A stretch of DNA of 7,390 nt from Candidatus Bipolaricaulota bacterium (GCA_015487455.1 WFPR01000176.1:1-7390), one strand, 5' to 3'. Positions 1 through 5,847 are shown, counted from the stretch's first letter. The notes: generated from the letters alone by a model not told the origin. Numbers and translations: made by a program.

Positions 1-1
1 C

Positions 2-613
2 GCGCTGCTGGGGGGGACGCTCGTCCTGTGGACTGTGCACCTCTTCGGGGGAGGGACGCCGAAGGAGCGCCTGTACGGGGCGGGGGCCGTAACCCTGGGC
101 TGGGTCTACATCCCGGGCCTATTGCAGGTGTTCCCCTGGGCCTTCGCCGCCTTCGATCTGCCCGCGTCCGCCCAGCCGGGCCCGGGCCCGGATCGGTTCA
201 CCCTGGTGGTGGGGCTGCTTTTGCTCGTCTGGGCCTACGACACGGGGGCCTTCTTCGCCGGGCGCTTTTGGGGGCGGCGGAAGCTCGCCCCGACGCTCAG
301 CCCCGGCAAGACGTGGGAGGGCGTCGTTGGCGGGCTGCTGCTCAGCGTTGGGGTCGCGTTCGGGGGGCTTTGGGCGCTGTGGCCGGAGTGGCCCCCGGCG
401 ACCCGGCTGGGGCACGCCCTGGGGTTGGGAGTGCTAGTGGGCGGGGCCGCCCAGCTTGGCGATCTATTTGAGTCGCTGCTCAAGCGGGCCGCGGGCGTCA
501 AGGACTCGGGGCGGCTCTTCCCCGGCCACGGCGGGCTGCTCGACCGCCTCGACGGGCTGCTCTTCGCCTTGCCCGTCTACGTGCTGTACGTGGGGCTCCT
601 GCGTTCGCTATAG
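2..613 (+). CDS. cdsA: Phosphatidate cytidylyltransferase (CDP-diacylglycerol synthase), 5'-truncated
   Basis: Integral membrane enzyme that makes CDP-diacylglycerol from CTP and phosphatidic acid, the branch point to all bacterial phospholipids. The window opens inside the gene: the frame is open from base 2, so 203 residues are visible and, against a usual length of about 260-285, some 60-80 N-terminal residues are missing. The GTG at 35 is an internal valine. Seen directly: hydrophobic segments alternating with short loops, the family stretch WAYDTGAFFAGR followed by SPGKTWEG in the middle, and near the C-terminus (about 473-553) the CdsA signature, SLLKR, KDSG and then PGHGGLLDRLD, containing the catalytic Lys/Asp residues. 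It ends with TAG at 611-613 and lies 18 bases upstream of the lipoate-transfer gene, so the two are probably co-transcribed. The family assignment is firm. Confidence 0.95.
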   Translation, partial: ALLGGTLVLWTVHLFGGGTPKERLYGAGAVTLGWVYIPGLLQVFPWAFAAFDLPASAQPGPGPDRFTLVVGLLLLVWAYDTGAFFAGRFWGRRKLAPTLSPGKTWEGVVGGLLLSVGVAFGGLWALWPEWPPATRLGHALGLGVLVGGAAQLGDLFESLLKRAAGVKDSGRLFPGHGGLLDRLDGLLFALPVYVLYVGLLRSL

Positions 614-631
614 TTTGAGAAGTGATCCAAG

Positions 632-1435
632 ATGAGCGCCTGGCGCCTCCTCCTCAGCCTCGACATCGACGCCGAGGCCGACGATCCCACTCATCATCGG
701 CCCTTGGCCCGGCAGTACGCGCTGGAGGCCGCGATCGCGGAGGCCGTCGCCGAGGGGCGGGCCCCGCCCACGGTCTGGATCTGGCGGCCCGCCGAGGGCT
801 TGGCGCTGGGGCGCTTCGACTCGAGGCTCCCCCGCTTTCGGGAGGCCGTCCGCGCCCTCGACGCCCAAGGGGTCGAGCTGGTTCGGCGATCGAGCGGCGG
901 CCAGGCCGTCTGGCAGTCCCCCGAGTTCGTGAACGTCAGCGTCTTCGCGCCGGTGCGGGGGCGCCCGCGCCCGGGCGTCCCCGAGGCGTATCGGCGCTAC
1001 ACCCAAGGGCTCGTCGCGGCGCTCGCGCGCCTCTCGCTCAAGGCGGAATTTCAACACGTCGAGGGCGCGTTCTGCGACGGGCCGTACGATTTAGCCGTCG
1101 ACGGCAAAAAGCTCGTCGGGACGGCCCAGGTGCAGAAGCGAGGTGTGGTGCTGGTGCACGGGACGATGCCCGTCTGGGGCGGGCTCGAGGGGATGCTTTA
1201 TTGGGTGTCCCGCTTTTACGCGCTCGCGGGGAGGCCCGTCCGGCTCGAGCGCGACGCGATGGCGACCCTTCGGGAGCTGCTGGGGCGAGATCTGTCACAA
1301 GACGAGCTGGTGGAGGCGCTCGTCCTGGGCCATGAGGAAGCCCTCGGTCCCCTCGTGCTCGAGGAGCCCTCGGAGCACGAGCGGGTGCGGGCCGAGGCGC
1401 TCCTCGCTCACGTCCGCGTTCAGCCCGACGGCTGA
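632..1435 (+). CDS. Lipoate/octanoate protein transferase or ligase (BPL/LplA/LipB fold), LipL-like active site
   Basis: A 267-residue cofactor-transferase of the biotin/lipoate protein ligase fold. Such enzymes attach octanoyl or lipoyl groups to lysines of 2-oxoacid dehydrogenase E2 subunits and GcvH in the cytoplasm. Seen: RRSSGGQAVW at residues 85-94, the lipoyl/octanoyl-binding loop (RRxxGGxAV in the family), and CDGPYDLAVDGKKLVGTAQ at 148-166. The latter resembles the LipL (GcvH-to-E2 amidotransferase) pattern of Cys, Gly, then YDL/FDL, GKK and AQ, with Cys148 in the place of the catalytic cysteine and Lys159/160 in the place of the conserved lysine. ATP-dependent LplA ligases lack this cysteine, so acyl transfer through a thioester is more likely than ATP-dependent ligation; that is inference. 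The ATG at 632 follows a weak purine stretch GAGAAG (617-622). The 3' end overlaps the convergent phosphatase gene by 16 bp. The superfamily is sure, the subfamily less so. Confidence 0.85.
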   Translation: MSAWRLLLSLDIDAEADDPTHHRPLARQYALEAAIAEAVAEGRAPPTVWIWRPAEGLALGRFDSRLPRFREAVRALDAQGVELVRRSSGGQAVWQSPEFVNVSVFAPVRGRPRPGVPEAYRRYTQGLVAALARLSLKAEFQHVEGAFCDGPYDLAVDGKKLVGTAQVQKRGVVLVHGTMPVWGGLEGMLYWVSRFYALAGRPVRLERDAMATLRELLGRDLSQDELVEALVLGHEEALGPLVLEEPSEHERVRAEALLAHVRVQPDG

Positions 1436-2247
1436 GATCGCCGGAGCCCCCGCTCGACCAGCTCTTTTAAGCTCCGGGCGACGTGCGCGGGCCGCGGCCC
1501 CGGCCAGCGCTCCAGGTCGTCGGGCGTGGTGACGCCCGTCAGCACCAGCGCGGCCTCCATCCCGAGGCGGGCCGCGCCCTCGACGTCCGTGTCGAGGCGG
1601 TCGCCGATCATGAGCGCATCCTTGGGGCTCAAGGCGATCTCGACGTCCACGGCGCTCAAGGCCACCCGGAACGCGATCGGGTTGGGCTTGCCCACCACAG
1701 CCTCGGGCTCGTAGCCCAGGCCCCGGATCGCGCCGACGAGCGCCCCGGCGCCGGGGATCGGGCCCTCGGGCGTCGGGAAGGTCGGGTCGGCGTTGGCGGC
1801 TATCAAGCGCGCCCCGCCCAGCAAAGCCCGCAGCGCTCGCGTCAGCTTCCCGTAGTGGAAGTCCCGATCGAGCCCGACCACGACGAACTGGGCGCGCTCG
1901 GGCTCGACGAGTTGGTGCCCCGCCCGCTCCAGCTCGTCAAACAGCCCCGTTTCCCCGATCGCGAAGACGGCGACGGGGCCGTGCTCCCGCCTCAGGTGCT
2001 GGGCCACGACGTAGGCGCTGTTGACGACCTCGCGCGGGCTGACGGGGAAGCCCTTCGCCCGCAGCTCGAGGGCGAACGCCCGCCGGGAGCGCGTCGAGTT
2101 GTTCGAGAGGACCACGACGGGGGCGAGGCGCTTGAGGGCCGTGAGCGCCTCGGCGGCGCCGGGGATCGGCTCCCCGTCCCAGACGAGCACCCCATCCAAA
2201 TCGATCAAGAACGCGCGGTAGCGGCGCAGGTCCAAGGGCTCCTCCAT
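1420..2247 (-). CDS. HAD superfamily hydrolase, class IIA (NagD/phosphoglycolate-phosphatase-like)
   Basis: A 275-residue phosphatase, the usual length for the HAD-IIA branch. All four HAD motifs are visible: motif I DLDGVL with nucleophile Asp16 and general acid Asp18; motif II SNNS at 48-51; the lysine of motif III in GKPNP (Lys187); and motif IV GDRLDTD at 215-221, whose Asp residues hold Mg2+. The stretch between motifs II and III is the alpha/beta cap typical of NagD, AraL and p-nitrophenylphosphatase-type enzymes. Substrates in this branch are small phosphate esters such as sugar phosphates, phosphoglycolate, UMP or pyridoxal phosphate, and none can be chosen from sequence. The ATG at 2247 has a good ribosome binding site, GAGGGG, 7 bases upstream (2255-2260). 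The gene is transcribed away from the cyclase and runs into the lipoate-transfer gene tail to tail. Confidence 0.93.
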   Translation of the reverse strand: MEEPLDLRRYRAFLIDLDGVLVWDGEPIPGAAEALTALKRLAPVVVLSNNSTRSRRAFALELRAKGFPVSPREVVNSAYVVAQHLRREHGPVAVFAIGETGLFDELERAGHQLVEPERAQFVVVGLDRDFHYGKLTRALRALLGGARLIAANADPTFPTPEGPIPGAGALVGAIRGLGYEPEAVVGKPNPIAFRVALSAVDVEIALSPKDALMIGDRLDTDVEGAARLGMEAALVLTGVTTPDDLERWPGPRPAHVARSLKELVERGLRRSQPSG

Positions 2248-2301
2248 TTTTCATCCCCTCGAAAACTTCATGACGGACGCCCCCGCCACGATGGTACCGC
2301 G

Positions 2302-2330
2302 TTGACCCCCGAGGGGAAATCCCCTATGCT
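2302..2330 (+). promoter_or_regulatory. Sigma70-type promoter for the cyclase gene
   Basis: TTGACC (2302-2307, five of six matches to TTGACA) and TATGCT (2325-2330, four of six to TATAAT) are separated by exactly 17 bases. Transcription would begin near 2336-2338, giving a very short leader of about 15 bases that contains little more than the ribosome binding site before the ATG at 2352. This is the best promoter match I can find in the window. Confidence 0.65.
2312..2325. promoter_or_regulatory. Perfect palindrome AGGGGAAATCCCCT, candidate operator
   Basis: AGGGGA (2312-2317) and TCCCCT (2320-2325) are exact reverse complements around a two-base centre. The palindrome fills most of the spacer between the -35 and -10 hexamers and its last base is the first base of the -10. 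A third copy of the half-site, AGGGGA, lies at 2335-2340 and overlaps the ribosome binding site. The position is typical of a repressor site or of a spacer-binding activator. No regulator is encoded in the window. Confidence 0.5.
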
Positions 2331-2335
2331 CCCAA

Positions 2336-2342
2336 GGGGAGG
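2336..2342 (+). promoter_or_regulatory. Ribosome binding site of the cyclase gene
   Basis: GGGGAGG lies nine bases upstream of the ATG at 2352 and supports that start. It overlaps the third AGGGGA half-site. Confidence 0.7.
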
Positions 2343-2351
2343 CGTCGGGCG

Positions 2352-3242
2352 ATGATCCCGTGGGACCAGTGGTGGTTCTGGGTCTTGGTGATCATCTTCT
2401 TGATCGCCGTTTTTGAGCCTTTCAGCGACGCGCTCGTCATCCGGGCGTTCCGCGGCAGCCCCAAGGAGCTGAAGAAGCTCAAACAAGAGGTGGAGAGGCT
2501 CAAGGCCGAGCTGCGGGAGGCGAAGGCGGCCCAGAAGGTGTTGGAGCTGCAGCGTCATCTTTCAAGGCGGGAGCTGGAGCGCATCGAGCGGCAGGCGCTC
2601 CCTGAGGGCGTGGCCGTCCTGATGTTCACGGACCTCGAGGGCTTCACGGCCTACGTCGAGAAGCACGGCGACGAGCGGGCGCTTCAAACGCTGCAGAAGC
2701 ACTATGAATTGGTGCGGCGCTGCGCCGAGCGTCACGGGGGCACGATCGTCAAGGAGCTGGGCGACGGCTTCCTGTTGAGCTTCTCGAGCGCGCGGCGGGC
2801 GCTGCTCTGCGCCGCGGAGGTCCAGGAGCTCATGGAGCGCTCCGGGCTCGCCCGCGAGCTCAAGGTGCGGATCGGGCTGCACGCCGGGGAGCCCGTCCGC
2901 GTGGGCGCGGGCATGGAGCGGGAGGGGAGCCCCAAGGACGTGCTCGGCCACGCGGTCAACGTCGCTCGGCGGGTGATGGAGGAGGCCCGCGGCGGCGAGG
3001 TCGTGCTCTCCGAGCTCGTCAAGGAGCTGGCGGGGCCCTTGGAGGGCTTCCAGTACGTCGAGCGGGGCGTCCGGCGCCTGAAGGGGCTCAACCAGCCCCT
3101 GACGCTGTACGAGCTGCAGCCCGTCCGCGCGCTGGCCCACCCCCTGGACTCCCAGATCGACCGCGAGCTTCGGGAGCTGGAGCGGCAGCTCCGCGAGGAG
3201 GAGGGCGAGGGCGAGGGGGGAGAGGGCGGGCGTCCACGCTAG
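2352..3242 (+). CDS. Membrane-anchored class III adenylate/guanylate cyclase
   Basis: A 296-residue predicted adenylate cyclase making cAMP from ATP at the cytoplasmic face of the membrane. Domain order: one N-terminal membrane helix (about residues 7-22, rich in W, F, I, V, L), a charged heptad-like coiled coil (about 37-82), the catalytic domain (about 85-257), and an acidic tail ending in a Glu/Gly run. All six canonical positions are visible: metal-binding Asp94 (in FTDLEGF) and Asp138 (in GDGF), adenine-selecting Lys134 and Asp196 (KDVLGH), and transition-state Asn203 and Arg207 (VNVARR). This Lys/Asp pair favours ATP over GTP. With one catalytic domain per chain it must dimerise, and the coiled coil is a likely means. 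There is no HAMP, GAF, PAS or other recognisable sensor, so the input signal is unknown. It has its own promoter and a strong ribosome binding site. Its stop shares CTAG with the next, convergent gene. Confidence 0.92.
   Translation: MIPWDQWWFWVLVIIFLIAVFEPFSDALVIRAFRGSPKELKKLKQEVERLKAELREAKAAQKVLELQRHLSRRELERIERQALPEGVAVLMFTDLEGFTAYVEKHGDERALQTLQKHYELVRRCAERHGGTIVKELGDGFLLSFSSARRALLCAAEVQELMERSGLARELKVRIGLHAGEPVRVGAGMEREGSPKDVLGHAVNVARRVMEEARGGEVVLSELVKELAGPLEGFQYVERGVRRLKGLNQPLTLYELQPVRALAHPLDSQIDRELRELERQLREEEGEGEGGEGGRPR
3239..3242. other. Shared stop: CTAG ends two convergent genes
   Basis: TAG at 3240-3242 closes the cyclase on the plus strand. The same palindromic tetranucleotide read on the minus strand gives TAG (3241-3239) for the fusion gene. 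There is no spacer and no visible bidirectional terminator. Confidence 0.95.
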
Positions 3243-4615
3243 GCGCGCCCGAGGAGCCAGAGCCGACGGAGGACCTCCCCGTGGTTGAGGAGGGCCAGCG
3301 CGACGAGCGTGGCCAGGGGCGCGTTGAGCAGCGCGCCCAGAAAGATCAGGAACAGCCGGACGTCGCGCCCGAGGCGCAGCGGGCGCCTCCTCCCCTCCTC
3401 AAGCGCCCGCTTCAGGAACGCGTCGTACTTGTCGGCGGTGTAGCTGTTGAGCAGCACGCCCGAGAGGGCCGCCAGGCCCCAGAGCCAGACGGCCGTCCCC
3501 GGCCCCGGGGCGACGAGCCAGGCGTGATGGGTCAGCCCGCCCACGAGCAGCGCGTCGGCGTAGCGGTCGAGGACCGCGTCGAGCCAGCCGCCCCGCTCGC
3601 TCGTCTGGAGCTTGAGCCGGGCGACCTCGCCGTCGCAGCCGTCCAGGACGGACGACAGCTGGGCCAGCAGCCCGCCCAGCGCCAGCGCGGGGTAGCCGGG
3701 CAGGGCCAGCGCGACCGCCCCGGCGGCCGCGACCATGAACGAAAGCCAGGAGAGCTGGGTCGGCGTCAGGGGCGTGCGGACCAGCCAGCGGGACAGGCGG
3801 ATGGAGAGCGGGCGGTTCAGGTGGCGCGCCACGGGGCCGTCCGTGGGCTTCTGCCGCAGCCGCCGGAGGAGCAGGCGCTCGGCCGTCCGCAGCGCCTGGG
3901 GCGTGTCGACGTCGATCCAGAAGCGGCCCGTGACGTCCACGGCCCGCACCCGTCCCCTCCGGGCCAGGGCGCGGACGCCCCCGGAGAGCGAGCCGTCGCC
4001 CGCCCGCAGCGCCTCCTCCAGGGCGTCGAAGAGCGCGGGCGTGCAGAGGAACGCGCCCGTGTCGATCGCGTCATACCCGTCGAGCCCCTTCCCGATGGCC
4101 GTGATCCGCCCGTCTCGATCGAGCCGCACCTTGGTCGCGTCCTCGAGGTCGATGTGCGGCCCCGGCTCCCGGTCGACGGCGAGCAGGACGTCGGCCTCGC
4201 CCCGGGCGAGCGCGTCGCCGTGGGCGAGCAGCGCCTTCGGGATCTCGGGGTCGAGCACGTGGTCGCTCATGAGCAGCAGGAACCGCTCGCAGCCCCGCAG
4301 GAAGGGCCGGGCGGCCAGGGCGGAAGCCCCGTTGCCCCGCTCCCAGTCGGGGCTGAGCGCGTAACGGGGACGGACGCCCAGGCGGCGCCCGTCCCCCAGC
4401 GCTTTCTGGATTTGAGGGGCGTCGCAGCCGAGCGCGATCACGACCTCGGGGCAGCCCGCGGCCGCCCGGGCCGTGAGGATCGCCCGCTCGAGGAGCGAGA
4501 GCCCCAGCAGGCGGACGAGGGGCTTCGGGCTCGTGAGGCGGCCGTCAGCCCGCAACCGGCGCCCCGCGCCCGCGGCCAGCAGCAAGCAGCCCGTCGAGGT
4601 CGATCTGGCGCTCAT
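3239..4615 (-). CDS. Bifunctional nucleotidyltransferase / CDP-alcohol phosphatidyltransferase, probable CTP:inositol-phosphate cytidylyltransferase + di-myo-inositol-phosphate-phosphate synthase
   Basis: A 458-residue two-domain fusion. The N-terminal half (about 9-250) is a sugar-nucleotidyltransferase fold: LLLAAGAGRRL (11-21, the nucleotide loop), Lys31 in SPKP, MSDH (116-119) and DVD (235-237), whose Asp residues bind metal. The C-terminal half is a CDP-alcohol phosphatidyltransferase with several membrane helices between about 288 and 446. Its signature is complete: Asp325, then DG-x2-AR (328-333), eight residues, Gly342, Asp346 and Asp350. This domain order is that of the IPCT/DIPPS enzymes known from thermophilic bacteria and archaea, which make CDP-inositol and join it to inositol-1-phosphate. 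The gene directly follows ino1 and overlaps its 3' end by 71 bp, which supports that reading strongly. The ATG at 4615 has a poor ribosome binding site, suggesting translational coupling. A phospholipid-type transferase acting on a lipid acceptor is the alternative. The fold of both halves is certain; the inositol substrate is inferred. Confidence 0.85.
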   Translation of the reverse strand: MSARSTSTGCLLLAAGAGRRLRADGRLTSPKPLVRLLGLSLLERAILTARAAAGCPEVVIALGCDAPQIQKALGDGRRLGVRPRYALSPDWERGNGASALAARPFLRGCERFLLLMSDHVLDPEIPKALLAHGDALARGEADVLLAVDREPGPHIDLEDATKVRLDRDGRITAIGKGLDGYDAIDTGAFLCTPALFDALEEALRAGDGSLSGGVRALARRGRVRAVDVTGRFWIDVDTPQALRTAERLLLRRLRQKPTDGPVARHLNRPLSIRLSRWLVRTPLTPTQLSWLSFMVAAAGAVALALPGYPALALGGLLAQLSSVLDGCDGEVARLKLQTSERGGWLDAVLDRYADALLVGGLTHHAWLVAPGPGTAVWLWGLAALSGVLLNSYTADKYDAFLKRALEEGRRRPLRLGRDVRLFLIFLGALLNAPLATLVALALLNHGEVLRRLWLLGRA

Positions 4616-5711
4616 CCTCGCCCGCGATGAACCGCTCCACCAGCTCCCGCGCCACGGGGTCGGGGAGCTGCCGCGGCGGGTGCTTCATGAAGTACGCCGA
4701 GGGCCCGAGCAGCGCCCCGCCGACCCCGCGCTCCCGGGCCAGCTGGGCCACGCGGATGGCGTCGATGACCACCCCGGCGGAGTTCGGCGAGTCCTCGACG
4801 CTCAGGCGCAGCTCCAGGCTCATGGGCACGTCGCCGAAGAGCCGCCCCTCCATGCGGATGAAGCAGACCTTGGTGTCCTTCTGCCAGGGGACGTAGTCGC
4901 TCGGCCCGATGTGAATATTCTCGGGGCGGAGGGGCCGGTCGAGCATCGCCTGCACCGCCTCCGTCTTCGAGATCTTCTTGGACGCGAGGCGGTGGCGGTT
5001 CAGCATGTTCAGGAAGTCCGTGTTGCCGCCGACGTTGAGCTGGTAGGTGCGGTCGAGCTTCACCCCCCGGTCGTTGAAGAGCTTGGCCAGCGCCCGGTGG
5101 GTGATGGTGGCGCCGACCTGCGACTTGATGTCGTCGCCGATGAGGGGCAGCCCCGCCGCCGCGAAGCGGGCCTCCCACTTCGGGTCCGAGGCGATGAAGA
5201 CGGGGATGCAGTTGATGAAGGCGCAGCCCGCCTCGAGCGCGCACTCGGCGTAGAACCGGGTCGCCTCCTCGGACCCCACGGGGAGGTAGTTGACCACGAT
5301 CTCGGCCCCCGACTCGCGGAGCGCTCGGACGACCTCGGCCTTGGTGGGCTCGGGGCGCTCCGCCACCACGAACGTCCGCTCCTCGGGGTAGTCCTTCATG
5401 TGGTCGGCGACGCCGTCGAGCACCCTGCCCATCCGCACCGTCACGCCCGTCTTGGGGACGTCGGGGCAGAAGACCGTGGTGCAGTTCGGCGGGGCGAAGA
5501 TCGCCTCCGCGACGTCCTTCCCGACCTTGCGGGCGTCGACGTCGAAGGCGGCCACCACCTCCACGTCGAAGGGCCGGTAGCCGCCGATCTCCCAGTGCAT
5601 GAGCCCGATCGCGTCCTCGGGCCGCTTGTCCCGATAGTAGTGGAGCCCCTGCACCAGGGCGCTCGCGCAGTTGCCCACCCCGATCAGCGCGATCTTGATC
5701 GGCGTCCGCAC
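4545..5711 (-). CDS. ino1: Inositol-3-phosphate synthase (myo-inositol-1-phosphate synthase)
   Basis: NAD-dependent cytoplasmic enzyme that cyclises glucose-6-phosphate to inositol-phosphate, the first step of all inositol synthesis. Its 388 residues fit the short prokaryotic (mycobacterial/archaeal-type) class. Seen: the Rossmann loop GVGNCASALVQG at residues 11-22; FDVDARKVGKD (56-66), the NAD-ribose region; NYLPVGSEEA (141-150); the active-site segment GDDIKSQVGAT (192-202) with Lys196; and NVGGNTDFLNM (226-236). I chose the GTG at 5711 because it begins exactly at the conserved N-terminus and has an excellent ribosome binding site 8 bases away; the open frame continues upstream to 5873 but that stretch is low-complexity leader. 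The 3' end overlaps the fusion gene by 71 bp, so the last residues, a Gly/Arg-rich tail, are written over that gene's nucleotide-binding loop in another frame. Confidence 0.96.
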   Translation of the reverse strand: MRTPIKIALIGVGNCASALVQGLHYYRDKRPEDAIGLMHWEIGGYRPFDVEVVAAFDVDARKVGKDVAEAIFAPPNCTTVFCPDVPKTGVTVRMGRVLDGVADHMKDYPEERTFVVAERPEPTKAEVVRALRESGAEIVVNYLPVGSEEATRFYAECALEAGCAFINCIPVFIASDPKWEARFAAAGLPLIGDDIKSQVGATITHRALAKLFNDRGVKLDRTYQLNVGGNTDFLNMLNRHRLASKKISKTEAVQAMLDRPLRPENIHIGPSDYVPWQKDTKVCFIRMEGRLFGDVPMSLELRLSVEDSPNSAGVVIDAIRVAQLARERGVGGALLGPSAYFMKHPPRQLPDPVARELVERFIAGEDERQIDLDGLLAAGRGRGAPVAG

Positions 5712-5717
5712 CGCGAT

Positions 5718-5727
5718 CCCCTCCTTT
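5718..5727 (-). promoter_or_regulatory. Ribosome binding site of ino1
   Basis: AAAGGAGGGG on the minus strand, with AAGGAGG 8 bases before the GTG at 5711. It is the strongest site in the window and decides the GTG start over start codons further upstream in the same frame. Confidence 0.85.
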
Positions 5728-5761
5728 CCTTTCTTGTCTTGCCTTGCCTTTTCTTTTCTTT
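5722..5761 (-). repeat. Degenerate pentanucleotide repeat in the ino1 leader
   Basis: On the minus strand, six consecutive five-base units (5732-5761) follow the pattern MAAGR (M = A or C, R = A or G): two AAAGA, one AAAGG, one CAAGG, two CAAGA. They are followed, shifted by one base, by two AAGGA units (5722-5731) that run into the ribosome binding site. On the plus strand the tract is all pyrimidine apart from G at 5736, 5741 and 5746, exactly five bases apart. It is much poorer in G+C than its surroundings. Confidence 0.7.
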
Positions 5762-5847
5762 GCGTCGGCGACGCGGACCCGGGCACAAGAAAAGAGCACC
5801 CTGTGATGGGAGAAGGAAGCGGGCTCGAGAAAAGCGCAACACTAAGC

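Larger units (their letters stand above)
2248..2351. promoter_or_regulatory. Divergent intergenic control region between the phosphatase and cyclase genes
   Basis: This 104-bp gap is the only divergent spacer in the window and must carry the start signals for both flanking genes. The cyclase side holds a clear sigma70-type promoter and a palindrome, listed separately. For the phosphatase side only a weak minus-strand candidate is visible: TTTCCC (plus coordinates 2314-2319) and TACCAT (2291-2296), 17 bases apart. If real, its -35 lies inside the same palindrome, so one bound protein could block both directions; that part is inference. Confidence 0.6.
5712..5847 (-). promoter_or_regulatory. 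Intergenic leader upstream of ino1
   Basis: A 136-bp gap between the ABC ATPase stop and ino1. In transcript direction it holds a 10-bp palindrome CTAAGCTTAG over the ATPase stop codon (5842-5851), a stretch with no convincing -35/-10 pair, a perfect 5-bp-stem hairpin GCGTC-GCC-GACGC (5762-5774), then the pentanucleotide repeat and the ribosome binding site. I see no rho-independent terminator: the hairpin is followed by A-rich, not U-rich, sequence. ino1 may therefore have a non-standard promoter here or be read through from the ABC genes. Confidence 0.5.

Noticed and set aside
1441..1477. Inverted repeat CCGGAGC ... GCTCCGG at the phosphatase 3' end, considered as a terminator
   Set aside because: The loop is 23 bases, there is no T tract after either arm, and it lies within coding sequence.
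1483..2355. 290-codon plus-strand open frame opposite the phosphatase gene
   Set aside because: Charged, motif-free translation; the HAD motifs are on the other strand.
3281..4630. 449-codon plus-strand open frame opposite the fusion gene
   Set aside because: Low-complexity Arg/Glu/Gln/Pro translation with no domain; the opposite strand carries two intact catalytic signatures.
5762..5774. GCGTC hairpin considered as a terminator for the ABC genes
   Set aside because: In the direction of transcription it is followed by A-rich sequence, not a U tract, and on the plus strand no gene needs ending there.
4612..5799. 395-codon minus-strand frame overlapping ino1 in another frame
   Set aside because: Same-strand shadow of ino1 with Arg/Gly-rich composition and no recognisable domain.
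5781..5801. Possible hairpin pairing GGGTGC with GTGCCC in the ino1 leader
   Set aside because: It needs two G-U pairs in a six-base stem with a nine-base loop; too weak to claim.
5835..5840. TTGCGC on the minus strand as an ino1 -35
   Set aside because: No -10-like hexamer lies 16-18 bases downstream.
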